From: Typha latifolia
Taxonomy: Eukaryota; Streptophyta; Magnoliopsida; Poales; Typhaceae
Assembly (NCBI GenBank): GCA_019914945.1
Contig: CM034111.1
Coordinates: 7,936,001-8,000,000 of the forward strand
DNA length: 64,000 bases
Direction of reading: 5' to 3'
The notes under the pieces are model-generated. The model had not been told where the DNA came from, searched no databases, and saw nothing but the letters and a program-made list of their open reading frames with translations. Positions 34,693 to 52,432 of this stretch are shown piece by piece (positions within the stretch are counted from its first letter, which is position 1; each line of letters begins with the position of its first letter). Both the position numbers and the translations under genes were made by a program.

Positions 34693-34704
34693 AGCTAGTA
34701 TCAA
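34557..34704 (+). repeat. 42-bp tandem array of primer binding sites
   Basis: The unit is ATCGTATCA-AGC-TGGTATCAGAGC plus tCCATAGCCAGAGGCGTG. Four primer sites follow the four LTR-end copies. The last reads TAGTATCAAAGC (two mismatches) and the second TGGTATTAGAGC (one mismatch). Confidence 0.88.
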
Positions 34705-34861
34705 AGCCACCGTTCCTCCGACAAGCGCTTCCAATGACGACAACCAGATCCATGGCTGCACGGCGAGATGATGAAGAAGAGATTATCCCAATAGAGGAGA
34801 GAGAAACGGTTGCGGAACCGCCCGATCTAATCGGAATACGGAAGAACCTGGCGTTCAAGCC

Positions 34862-36082
34862 GTGTTGGGGTCTCTTTCCAAGCAGATGGCCATCAATAAT
34901 CAAATGATGATGGAGATGCTTTGCGGAAATCCGGCGTGGCCGAAACCTTCTTCAACAAGCAGGGCAATCACAAGGCAGCATGGGGAACCCTCTGCAACAT
35001 ACCCAACATCCTCCACGGCCTCCCCATTCATCACAAAAGTAGGGGAGAGTTCGGCTATCAGGCAAGATCGAGCTTCTACACCTCAACCCATGGTTAGCCG
35101 CAACGAACGGCTGTCCACTACAATGGGATCCTCGACCATTGTAGCAGCCCTCGGAACCTCCACAACTTCCCATGCACCGGAGACCTCGTCAACAAACTGT
35201 GAAGGGCTGGCTGCACCATTCCCGATCCCTGCAAAAACGGCGAGGAGTCTAGCTTCAAGGCAGCAATTTCCTTCGGCAAGCTCAACGGTTGGAAATGTTC
35301 TTTTGACGTCAGAACGGAGTTCTTCGACGAGTCGACAACCGTGCGAACCACTGTTGAATGGAGGAAGACCACACGTGGCCGCTGGATATTTCTCATCAGG
35401 AATCCTCATCAGTGGTGAGGGAGATGATCCAGAATCGCAAGTTCCAGCACTTGGGCCGCCTAACACCACCTTCATTTGCAACCACAGCGAGTCGGCAACT
35501 ATGAAGAAATCATGTATGGCCTCTAATGACCTTCCACCTTTCTCCTCGGTCAATCGAAAGTCGACCGCGATAGCGCCATCACCGGCGATAACGTTGCAGC
35601 TTTCCACCGAGCTACAACTCGAAGGAGAAGGCCACAATCTTCCAACCACGACAAGACACCGACCTCGACGATGCCTCGTAAAGACCTTGTGGGCTAATGC
35701 TTTTCTCACCCCAATGGTCGAAAGCTCCCTGCCATGGCTACGACAAAATGAAGAAGAAGGAGATGAAGATTTAGTTTTTGTCAACCTCAGCCTTCCACAG
35801 CAGTCAACCGTCGCCACCCCAAGAGGGGCCTCACCAGCAACTATTTTAGTATTCCGGATGACCAAAGGCTCCTTGCCATGGCTGCAACGGGACAGAGAAG
35901 GACCTGAAGATTTTATTTTTTGGGCCAACTTCGGCCTTCCATCGCCGCCGACTACTGCCACACCGTCGGGAACCCTACTTAAGCAACTACTGGAGGTGGT
36001 CACTACTCAGCCAAGGCTGCCACGTGCTAAGGCAACTCCTATGGCAATGGCTAATGAGATGGAACTAAGAGAGAAAGATTAG
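34862..36082 (+). CDS. 406-residue gag-fusion ORF in A5, mostly foreign sequence
   Basis: The first 19 residues (MLGSLSKQMAINNQMMMEM) are in the ancestral gag frame and match A2 gag. From about residue 20 the sequence no longer resembles any retroelement protein. It is rich in Ser, Thr and Pro, with no predicted membrane segment. It has a two-fold internal repeat near residues 287-330 and 338-380 (ESSLPWLRQNEEEGDED and KGSLPWLQRDREGPEDF, each followed by LPQQSTVATPRGA-like text). The true gag ATG (34734) is out of frame owing to a short deletion, so translation would need the internal ATG at 34862. It may be captured host DNA that happens to be open. The opposite strand is also open for 306 codons, which weakens the coding case. 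Confidence 0.4.
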   Translation: MLGSLSKQMAINNQMMMEMLCGNPAWPKPSSTSRAITRQHGEPSATYPTSSTASPFITKVGESSAIRQDRASTPQPMVSRNERLSTTMGSSTIVAALGTSTTSHAPETSSTNCEGLAAPFPIPAKTARSLASRQQFPSASSTVGNVLLTSERSSSTSRQPCEPLLNGGRPHVAAGYFSSGILISGEGDDPESQVPALGPPNTTFICNHSESATMKKSCMASNDLPPFSSVNRKSTAIAPSPAITLQLSTELQLEGEGHNLPTTTRHRPRRCLVKTLWANAFLTPMVESSLPWLRQNEEEGDEDLVFVNLSLPQQSTVATPRGASPATILVFRMTKGSLPWLQRDREGPEDFIFWANFGLPSPPTTATPSGTLLKQLLEVVTTQPRLPRAKATPMAMANEMELREKD

Positions 36083-36589
36083 GGATTTCAAATTTTTTTG
36101 AAGACTCTAAGTGGTTAGAATTTCAAGAAGGCTACATTGTTGGGCTTGACCAGGTGGAATTGCTAGACATTAGTTGGGTTGGACCTAAGAGCCAAAGGGG
36201 TCAAGTCAAGTGGGAGTCATCTCTGGACTTCGGGACTCGCTTAAGTCAAATAAGGGACATGATCGAAACCCTCTACTTGACTTAAGACGAGTTTGCTTAT
36301 ACCAGATACATTTGACTCGGATCCTAATCCATGGAGTGGGCGAGAATGATTATGAGCACAACCAACAATCGGTTTGGCTAGCTGAACCTAACTTGAGTCA
36401 CTAGGAGAACCTAATCTGGATCAACCAACTGCATCTAACTCGACCTCCCGAGCGCAATCGGATGCACCAGATTTCTATTGCTGAACTGACATTGAGTCAA
36501 TTGGTTCGACCACCCGAGACCAAGTGGACTCAATGTAGATGGACCCGAATTTCACCTTGGACTAGTTGGAGTACAAGTATCCAAGCTCG
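36083..36589 (+). other. Remainder of foreign sequence captured in A5
   Basis: No family A homology. Recurrent short motifs (gactcaa, aagtcaa, gagtcaa) give a loosely repetitive look. No coding frame of note apart from 64 codons at 36210. The right border is at about 36590, where atgaacccctttgaggcgg matches the integrase C-terminal region of A2 (about 7257). Confidence 0.6.
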
Positions 36590-36901
36590 ACGAGGATGAA
36601 CCCCTTTGAGGCGGTTATGGTCGCACTACCCCTATCTTGTGTGCCTACGAAAGACTCGCGGCGACGGATCGGACCGAGCTTGACTTGGAACTTGCTGATC
36701 GAGAATCGAGCGGCTGATGCCCTTTCGCGCCAACCCGACACAAGTGAGCTTGCCTCTTTCTCAGCACCAACATTTCCTATATCTTCGAGATATGTGGGGA
36801 ACCAATGCGAAAGATCATACCATGGAGGAGCTTGAGTCGAGTTCAAAGATCGCTTCCCAAATTTCAAACCTTGAGGACAAGGTTGCGGAAGCGTGGTGGA
36901 T
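36590..36901 (+). pseudogene. A5 scrambled integrase/RNase H/chromodomain scraps
   Basis: 36596-36700 is integrase C-terminal coding sequence (PFEAV, then DRTELDLELAD in A2). At about 36703 it switches to the RNase H tail (IENRAADALSRQPDTSELASF), which normally lies upstream of integrase. At about 36835 the linker MEELES joins the chromodomain end, then the polypurine tract. The switch shares the short identity atcgaga. Confidence 0.8.
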
Positions 36902-37913
36902 TGATACGATTCGGACTTCACCGACGTCGTCTCGAGCATGGATTCACTTTAGGAGTATTTTTATTTCATGTTTTAGTGTTTAATTTCCATTAAAATAAGT
37001 TTTCTGTAAGTCGCGTTCGAACGCGGGTGGAGTGAGTTCGAACGCGGTTTGTGAACGGGGTTGTGAACGTGGTGAAGAGAATGTACTGTGCGTTCGAACG
37101 CACTGTGAACGCCTGCATCGCGTTCGCAAATACCGACAGGCACGTTCGAACGCCTACATCGCGTTCGCAAATCCAGAAAAGCGAACTCGGTGCGTTCGAA
37201 CGCGGTCGGGCGAGTTCGAACGCGGTCGACGAAAATTGTGTTTTAGGGTTAATTTGAGTTGTTGGTTAGCCTATAAAAGGATGTGGTAGGCAACCAAATT
37301 GATTATTGAATATTGAGAATTGAGTTTTGCCTTGCCTCCTTCGTCTTCTTCGCTCCCGTTCTCTCAATCCCCGGCGACGCCGCTTCTAACCTCCCTCGTC
37401 CGGCTAATCACCCTAGTCCCTTAGGGGTGGCCCTCTTCTCCCCCTTCGTCCAATCTATCCCACACTTGCCCTAATACTTCCATCAACCACAACCCTTCCA
37501 CCATCACTTTTCACCGGTGCCACCACATTAACGCCGGTCCACCTTCAACCATCATTACCTAGGATCTCGTGCCTTCATCCACGAATCTAAAACAGAGCAT
37601 CCTGACGTTCGTCTACTAAACGGACGATATCTCGAGATCCACAACTCCGATTCGCCTGTAACTAGATTTGTTGGAAAGCTCTTTTCTGGGGCTACAACAT
37701 GTCAAAGTTTCACGACGATCTGGCGGCAGAAGATTTCGGGATCTTATTTTAAAGTTCCGTGCAAGATCTAGTCCAGATCTGAGAATTAGAAAAGATCGAT
37801 CTTTAGCCCTAAAGGAGAGATCGCATCAAGCTTGGTATCAGAGCTCCATAGCCAGAGGCGTGATCGTATCAAGCTGGTATCAGAGCTCCATAGCCAGAGG
37901 CGTGATCGTATCA
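36902..37913 (+). repeat. A5 3' LTR
   Basis: 1012 bp. Palindrome cluster 37013-37228, TATAAAAG at 37272-37279. Three LTR-end copies end at 37828, 37871 and 37913, with primer sites between them. Confidence 0.9.
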
Positions 37914-38036
37914 AGGACCAATCGCAGGAAGAGCATGGATAAACCGAAAAGAATACACAATCGATAAAGCAACTACATAAGGCTTGGAAACCACCATGGA
38001 CACCTTAAGGATAAAGTGGTCGGAAGCATGGTGGAT

Positions 38037-38852
38037 TGATGGAACCGGGTCAGATCAAATCACATCAAAAGAAGATTGGGCTCAATGGATTGAGTCTAAT
38101 TATCTTATTTGGTTATTTGGTTTAGTTAGAGCCTTAATAGGTTAGGATTTTATTTACCAGCTCAATTTTGGAAAAATATTCGCAAAATATTCTACAGACA
38201 TCTGAATAATATCAATCTAGTTGAATAAGATCATCAACCTCCAAATCTACAACTTTGGTATTCATGACTTCTCCAGATTCGAAATTTATTTGTGGTGAAA
38301 CGAAGGGTTAATCCAAGAAGATAAGGAAGACTGGTTTAGTTGGTTTGTTAGGGTTTTAACTTAGTTGTTTGGGTCCCTAGGGTGAGCCTCTATAAACATG
38401 TGGAGGAAACCCTAATTGGAGTGGGAATCTGATAATTAAAATCGGCATTGTGCCTTTATCTTCTTCTCAACTATCTCTAGCCATTGACGCCCTTTCCCAC
38501 CTCCTTCTTTCCAATTCCCGTGTCTTTGGTCGGCCTCCTCTAACTCCTAATCTCCCTCTTCTACAACAACTTCTCTCCCTTCACACTAAGGAGTTAACCT
38601 AGCACTTATTTAGCCATTGGAGGGCTAACAAGCTAGGATTTATTTGACCTTCGACAACTGTTTGGTCGATATCTCAAGATCTAACAGTCCAAACCCTACA
38701 ATCTTAGATTCGTTAGAAAGCTCTTTCCAATAGCGACAATATATCCAAAATTCAGGAAAATCCGTCTATTAGATTGTTTGCAGATTCCTTCAAAATTACG
38801 AGCCTAATCGAGTCCAGAATTATTTCGGATCGAATCAAGCCGGTTCGTAACA
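38037..38852 (+). repeat. C2 3' LTR
   Basis: TGATGGAACCGGG ... TTCGTAACA after the purine-rich tract gcatggtggat. One base is missing in the first ten compared with the 5' LTR. Confidence 0.85.
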
Positions 38853-38940
38853 GATAATGTGAGCATAGCTATATCTGGTGTGTGACAGCCCCATTCGTTC
38901 TGTCACGTGCTGTACATGGGCACTGGGCAAGGGCGTTACA
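38853..38940 (+). repeat. Family D LTR, right end (D2)
   Basis: gtgtgacagcccc ... gggcgttaca matches the terminal 90 bases of the solo family D LTRs. It ends 86 bp before the LSM7 TATA box. Confidence 0.75.
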
Positions 38941-39025
38941 ACATTATTTAAATTTAGGAAGGACCTTATTCGTGTGGAGACCTAGTTTTGGATATTTTTC
39001 ACCTTTTTATGTCTTAAAAATTTCG

Positions 39026-39034
39026 TATATATAA
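39026..39034 (+). promoter_or_regulatory. Candidate LSM7 TATA box
   Basis: TATATATAA followed by gctgg. It lies 317 bp upstream of the start codon, in unique sequence just beyond the family D LTR end. No experimental start site; inferred from position and motif. Confidence 0.5.
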
Positions 39035-39246
39035 GCTGGCTAACCTAAGGAGAACCAATCTTCTTATAATGTTAGGTTTATTATCCAGCCTAGCGATGCT
39101 TTTGGTATCCTTCCATATACCTAAAATCACTTTTGAATACCATTGTTACAACCAAAAAGAAAAAAGAAAAAAAAGAGACCATCTTCTTCTTTTGCTGTGC
39201 CTGTGCTCCATTCTGCCTGTCGGCGTCCGGTGTATCTTACTAATTA

Positions 39247-39250
<4 letters not shown>

Positions 39251-39294
<44 letters not shown>
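39251..39294 (+). repeat. (TC)22 tract in the LSM7 5' leader
   Basis: Pure TC dinucleotide run starting 92 bp before the ATG. Such CT tracts are common in plant 5' leaders and core promoters. Confidence 0.9.
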
Positions 39295-39296
<2 letters not shown>

Positions 39297-39342
39297 TATC
39301 CAACGCCGCTTCCTGTCGAGTTGATATCACGAACAATCTGAG

Positions 39343-46963
<7,621 letters not shown>

Positions 46964-48039
46964 GGTGTTCTTTAGAATGTCTAACTGTACCTTATTATGA
47001 AGGAATGTTGGAGAAGAGTTTTCCAATGTGAAAAACTAAACCTAGGATAAATATCTCAGAGAGTTGGAGTTCACATACGACGTAAATACTTAATATATGT
47101 ATCATTTGTAAAGGTTTAGGATTTCTTTTCAGTTTGCTCTTTGGTTTAACTTACGATAGAGAATAGAGATGATGGTAGATCTGTTAATCTAGCTTCCCTG
47201 CAGTTTAAAAAGTGCGACACAATTAGTCGCCCATCACTTCTGGATCATCAATTATGATGCAAAAATAGAAAACCCATATATGGGTTCTTTGCAGGTATAC
47301 CTCTTTAATTTCCAAAATAACTCCATATAGTATAAATATAATGCACATTTTTAATTAAAATATTACTAAATAATATTATATTCTCACCTGGCCTCCTCTA
47401 ACAATAAATACTCGCTCACTGGTTCTTACTTACATGATTCTCGGGAAAAAAAAACAACTCTTGTCTTAATATGAGAAAGAACTTTTCGTTCTCAATTATT
47501 CGCATGTCGTTTGAACCCGGGAAATGTCGTTCAAATGGTATGTAATTTTCTTGTTGTGAACTATCTTTTCTGTGCAGTCGTTCGAGTGCTTCCTAGTGTA
47601 ATTCGAACGACATCTCATACAGCTGCTAATGTTGTCTTTTGTTCACTTTAATCTTCAACTTTGCACAATTAATTTTTCATAAGCAGTGTGTCTTAATTAT
47701 ATGTGTGTATCTTGTTTGTATAACTCAAGCACAAGTGCTTTTGTTCACGAATCTGTCAATGCAAAATAATTGCACTTAAAAATCTCTCCCTAGTAATTTT
47801 GTGACAAATACTGGCCTCAATAATTATCTAAACTTTACAAAAACATCATAGAGTTAAGACAACACACTTTTCTTAGAAAAGCTCATGCAATTGTAAAATA
47901 TACTAGATACCTATGAAATACAAGTATCTAAAGTAATAAATCAATTTGTAGAATATTTTCAAATTAAACCCCAAATTAATTTTTCACACATTAAATTTTC
48001 AATTGAGGAAACATAATTCTTTCAAAAATATTCAACCAC
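46964..48039. other. LSM7 3' flank and AT-rich intergenic sequence
   Basis: The probable LSM7 3' UTR lies just after the stop (gataaatat near 47047 is a possible polyadenylation signal). Around 47500-47615 are three TTCGAAC/GTTCGA-type motifs (tgtcgtttgaac, agtcgttcgagtgc, aattcgaacgac) like those of the LTRs, so a degraded LTR may be present. Nothing else is recognised. Confidence 0.45.
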
Positions 48040-49355
48040 CTGGTATGATACAGTCAAATATGTGTCCAAGTAAGAAATTAGTCTAAATCCCCAAATTATA
48101 GAAAATTATAGTCTGCATAGTTCGAGAAAAATATTTATAAGATATTCATACAATGTCAAAATAATATAAAATAAGATAGATTAGATTAATGACATCATGA
48201 TCTACAATTTTATCTGAACCTTTTTCTAATTCAGATTCTATTTGGGGGCAAAATAGAGCTATAATTCAAGGAAGAGTTGGAGTATAGTTCAGATAGGTTT
48301 AGTTATTTGTTTCTTATTCGATTTAGGACTTTTTTGTGTTATTATCTATAAATAGGGTTTTTTGGCTTATCTCTTGGGCTTGCTTATTGAGTGAAATTAT
48401 CTTCCTCAATCTCTATATCTCTCATATATTTAGTTTTTTCTCTATCATCTATGGTACTCTTTCGCATCGTATGTAACTCTACTAATGCCATTGCAACAAT
48501 TATAGGGAAATCATAGCCTTCAGTCTTCTACTGCATTTGTTTGTAAGCTGCCACCACCATCTCTTAGTCGAGTCACCTCCATCAATTGCTTAGTCTCCAC
48601 TACATCATCTCCACCCCATGACTAGCCTCCATCATTGGTCACATCATATCCTCAGGCTTAGCCACGTTCCATCATCATCTGCATTAGCCTAGCCATCTAT
48701 CTATTGTAATCAAACCTTATATCATCTCATTTCATAGCTAAGCCTTTCCACAACCTTTCTTTAGTCCAAACACATCCCTATGACCCTTTCCAATCGCTAG
48801 AAGTCTCTCTTAAAGTCGCAGCTACAATAGATCACCAAATCAGCAGCTCCTTACTTAGCAAACCAGCATTGAGCGCACTCCGCGATAATCGATGCACACC
48901 ACTTTCACAACCTCATCGGCAACCCTAGCTTGGTGCACACCCACCAACTTCGGTGTGCACCACTTTCAAAAAGACATCAAGGGGCTTATTTGCTATCTAG
49001 GGTTGATTTGATAATGATTATTAGTTGGGTTATATCAATTCAGTATCAAAGCTCAACTATCCCCAGTCAGTCTGTAAAAATTTGGCATCACAGTTATTTG
49101 AGTCCACATCAATTTAGTATCAGAGTTTGTCAGATAGTATCAATTGGTCTTAGAGCTCAAGTATCCCAAGCTAGTCCGGAACACCACCTTTAAGCAAATG
49201 CACGATGGAAACAATTTTTTGAAATACTCAAATTAGATTCAAAGTTGATAGCAAATAATAAGCAAGGTCCTATGAACTCGGCAAACTACACCACCTTACT
49301 ATTGTGTTGGAACATCATCCACATACTACTGAAATCACACATCACCAATCCTAGT
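48040..49355 (+). mobile_element. Highly degraded LTR element, family C-like
   Basis: 48070-48330 resembles the family C LTR start region (gcatagttcgagaaaaatat, tacaatgtc). 49040-49160 has several decayed primer-site-like motifs (cagtatcaaagc, tagtatcagag, tggtcttagagc). No intact ORF. Ends uncertain. Confidence 0.45.
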
Positions 49356-51030
49356 GTAACACCCTTGCCCGACGGGCACTGCATGCCTACACGGCATGCG
49401 CGACGCACGCAACGGAATAGATGTGGCCGTCACGCAAAAATAAATTATACTCAAGATAATCCATCCCAGAGATTAATCATACTATAATCTAAATAAACAT
49501 GTTAGGATATGAATATATAAATCTATAATAATCATACCAAACCACTACATAATTTGGTAGGACATACATTGGCCACGACAAACTATTAAGTTACAACTAA
49601 TACACCAATAATATACAGTCCAACCTGTGCAATATTTTCTATTATACAAATCACAGTATAATATAGTGGGATACAAATATATACATCTATACAACTCAAT
49701 TTCTACATAAACTACCTTCTATACCATCTCATGGTTAGCTCACTTCATCTTCACTTTAAAGAATATCTTAAGTCGCTATCTGGTTCTACATATCTAGGTA
49801 GGGTTAGAAAAGACTGCTGCAAACCGAGTAAGCTCAAATCACATCATGGGGATAATATTTATCTTATCTGCTTATATAGTTTAGTGAGAATCCTAGTAGG
49901 TTAAAAATTATTTAGTTAGTTGAATCCAAATCTGCGCAATTTTGGAAGAATATTTTGAAGATATTTATCTAACGTCCGAAAATTATGAAAATAATTGGGA
50001 TGTCATGATTTAGAATTTTTGTATTCAAAGTTTCTTCAGATTTGGACTCTATCTAAAGTAGAATGAAGAACAAATTTGAGATGTGATTACTAGTCCAAGC
50101 ATTCAAACACCCCAGCCTAACAGCCAGTCAAGACTTAAGGGGTTTGAGTGCCACCAGCCCAGTGTTTGAACACCCTAGCCCGATAGCAAATAGGGCTTAT
50201 GGCGTTCAAACGTCCGTGGAGACAATTTGAAGCTCGATGTTGAGTTTATTTCATATTCGTATTTTGGATGTGTTAACTTTGTATTAGGTGTCTTTAAGGT
50301 CTTTAGGACATGGGCTAGCCTATAAATATATGTCTAGGCAACCCCTTTTAGGAAATCATTAAATATTTGGTTGAAATCTATCTGTCCAAACTCTAGCTTC
50401 CTCCAACCTCTAAACTCTCTTTCTCTCTTAATTCTCTTGTCTCTTTCTTAGATCCATTTTGTCTAGTTGTTCCCCTCAATCCTTGAGGCTAACTTACTTC
50501 TTCCATTTCATCCTTTTACCATCAAAGTATCCACAAGTATCCCACAACATATATTAACCTACTTTCATAACTCTACCTTAAGTTATCACGTAACATTTAC
50601 CTAGGGTTATCATCTATCAAATTATATCCCCCAATCCACCACCACCAGCATGTTCCTCTTGTTCTCCTCATTAATTTAGCCTACTCACATGCCTAATTCT
50701 ACCACCAAAATTATATTTTGCATGCTGCCCTAGTTGATCAAACATAATCTCCAAATTTGACATTTCATGATTCAGGCCCTTAAAACTGTTCGTATCAAAG
50801 ACAAATAAATAGAGTCATGAGCTAAAGGCCTAATAAATAGACCTTATCCTGAATTAGTGATGCCAAAGAGAATATAAATCCTGTACTGTATAATATGACT
50901 CAGAATAGTATCATGGCACGAATGATTATATAAATTTATCTCAATAATATATAAATGAATAATAAGTCATATGTCATAATGAGTATATATATGTTATGGA
51001 TCAGATATGAACCGATATGTTTGAAAGAAA
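49356..51030 (-). repeat. Family D LTR, minus orientation, interrupted by a family C-like LTR
   Basis: 49356-49814 is the reverse complement of the family D 3' end (tgtaacacccttgcccg, then cggcatgcgcgacgcac). The match resumes at about 50806 (agtcatgagctaaaggc, aattagtgatgcc) and runs to about 51020. The 990 bp between (49815-50805) are listed separately. Confidence 0.68.
49815..50805 (+). repeat. Family C-like LTR nested in a family D LTR
   Basis: TGCTGCAAACCGAGTAAG corresponds to TGATGCGAACCGGGTCAG at 22779. The following 250 bases align (tttggaagaatatt, acgtccgaaaatta). It contains two short repeats of attcaaacacccca / gtttgaacacccta (50100-50200). A leader rich in tctctctt follows. The end is unclear. 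Confidence 0.55.
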
Positions 51031-51560
51031 ATTCTGATATTTTAATGGTCATGAGTTAAGGATATTTTTGGCTTTGAAATGATGTGATTTCAAGGTTGGA
51101 GTGAAAAAATAAAAATAAAAGAGTAAAGAAAGGTCTAAATTAGACAAAATTATAAATATCCAACATTGCAGCAATCGTTAGAGGGTGACGGATGGTTGTG
51201 GGATTATGAAAATTGACCATAAAATTAGATGGTTCATAGGGAAGATGGTGGCTGGGTTTTATAGCTTGGTAGGTTTCTAGGGTTAAGATCTACTCCTAGG
51301 AAACTAAAGAAGATCTAACGTCTACGAATAAAGGGTCAATGTAAGATAAATAATAATAACTTAACTCAATACTCATGCCATACCTCCTAATCAACCCTTG
51401 CCTAATTCGCCATATTGGGCTTACATCCGCTTTAATTCAAAATTAAAAGTAATAAGAAAAATCAACTAATTAGGCTTGACTCAAATCGACCTAATTAACT
51501 CGACCCTCGTAATTATATCATAATAATCCACCATGCTTTTGACACTTTGTCCTCAAGGTG
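51031..51560 (-). repeat. LTR fragment with polypurine tract, minus
   Basis: LTR edge ATATCA at 51520. It is followed by the reverse complement of a polypurine region (ccaccatgcttttgac, ttgtcctcaaggtg) of the same type as families A and C. No coding sequence is left. Confidence 0.5.
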
Positions 51561-52201
51561 ACTAGTAATAATCTACTCACCAACCTAGCTCACATCGTGC
51601 TCAATTTGTATGTAAGTTCGGGATATGAAAATATTTAAATAGTTGAAGTTAGCCATTTATTCAATTAGAATCCTTTCGTTTAAAATATGATAGTTTATTA
51701 GGTTTAAAATTAATTAGATTCATATGACATATTTTAGGAATAATTCCACTTAGACCTTGAACTATCACTATTTTCTGTATTCACTTCCTGAACTTTTAAT
51801 AACAATGTATAAGCTATAGATATATTTACAAATATTTATTAACCTAATTATACTTGGCTAATAATCATATTAGTGAGTACATATTATTTAAAATAATTAA
51901 CTTTCTAATTAAATCTAATTTACATTAAAAATAATTAAATAATTAAAAGAAAAAAGGAAAGATAATGTAAGGGAAGGGAAGGTGAATCAAGGCTGGAGAG
52001 GAGGGGATCAGCCGCTATTGGTCAGCCAGCAGCCGGCATGTTGCTGGCGGCTCAGTTCCGACAAACTCAAGCCCAAAGGAGAGAGTGAGAGAGGGAAGAG
52101 AGAAAAGAGAAGAAGTGAGAGGAGAAGGGAGGAGTCTCACCGGCGTCTTGGTAGTAATAGCGGTGGTAGTATTAGGTTCTAGGGACGCTAATGGCAAATT
52201 C

Positions 52202-52237
<36 letters not shown>

Positions 52238-52432
52238 AGGGGAGATGGAGGAGAAGAGAGAGAGAGGGAGAAATTTAGAGAGACAGATATTTAGAAAGGG
52301 AGAGAGAGATTGTGGGGGGGAGGGTGGTGTCCCCAGCACAAATTTGCCCATGCTAAAAAAGGCACGAGGCCGGTTGCAATGTGCCCATTTTTTATTGTGT
52401 GAATTAATTTTTATTTATTATTTTATGTTATT
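51561..52432 (-). repeat. Family D-like LTR fragment, minus
   Basis: AT-rich part, then the GC-rich and GA-rich part in reverse order to the solo family D LTRs, including gagagagagag at 52204-52232. Purine-rich open frames here are not genes. Its right side is the insertion point of the solo LTR at 52433. Confidence 0.55.

Larger units (their letters stand above)
33627..37913 (+). mobile_element. Complete-ended family A element A5 carrying foreign sequence
   Basis: Perfect 5-bp target duplication AGGAC (33622-33626 and 37914-37918). The 5' LTR starts at 33627; LTR-end/primer-site repeats run to 34692. The 3' LTR is 36902-37913. Between them lie the gag start, about 1.7 kb unlike any other family A sequence (about 34920-36590), a rearranged scrap of integrase C-terminus joined to an RNase H tail (36590-36720), the integrase-deletion junction shared with A3, and the polypurine tract. 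Its movement must have been driven in trans. Confidence 0.92.
31573..38852 (+). mobile_element. Family C element C2, with A5 nested inside
   Basis: 5' LTR 31573-32404 (832 bp), primer binding site 32407-32418, gag 32438-33626, interruption by A5 (33627-37913), a short internal 3' end with polypurine tract (37914-38036), 3' LTR 38037-38852 (816 bp). Almost all of pol is missing, so C2 was already a gag-only derivative. Flanks are AATAT on the left and GATAA on the right, so the target duplication is imperfect or eroded. The host is a family D LTR. Confidence 0.85.

Noticed and set aside
35083..36003. 306-codon minus-strand ORF in A5
   Set aside because: Antisense to the gag-frame ORF, no recognisable domain, and probably a by-product of GC-biased captured DNA. 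Kept only as a caution on the 406-codon ORF.
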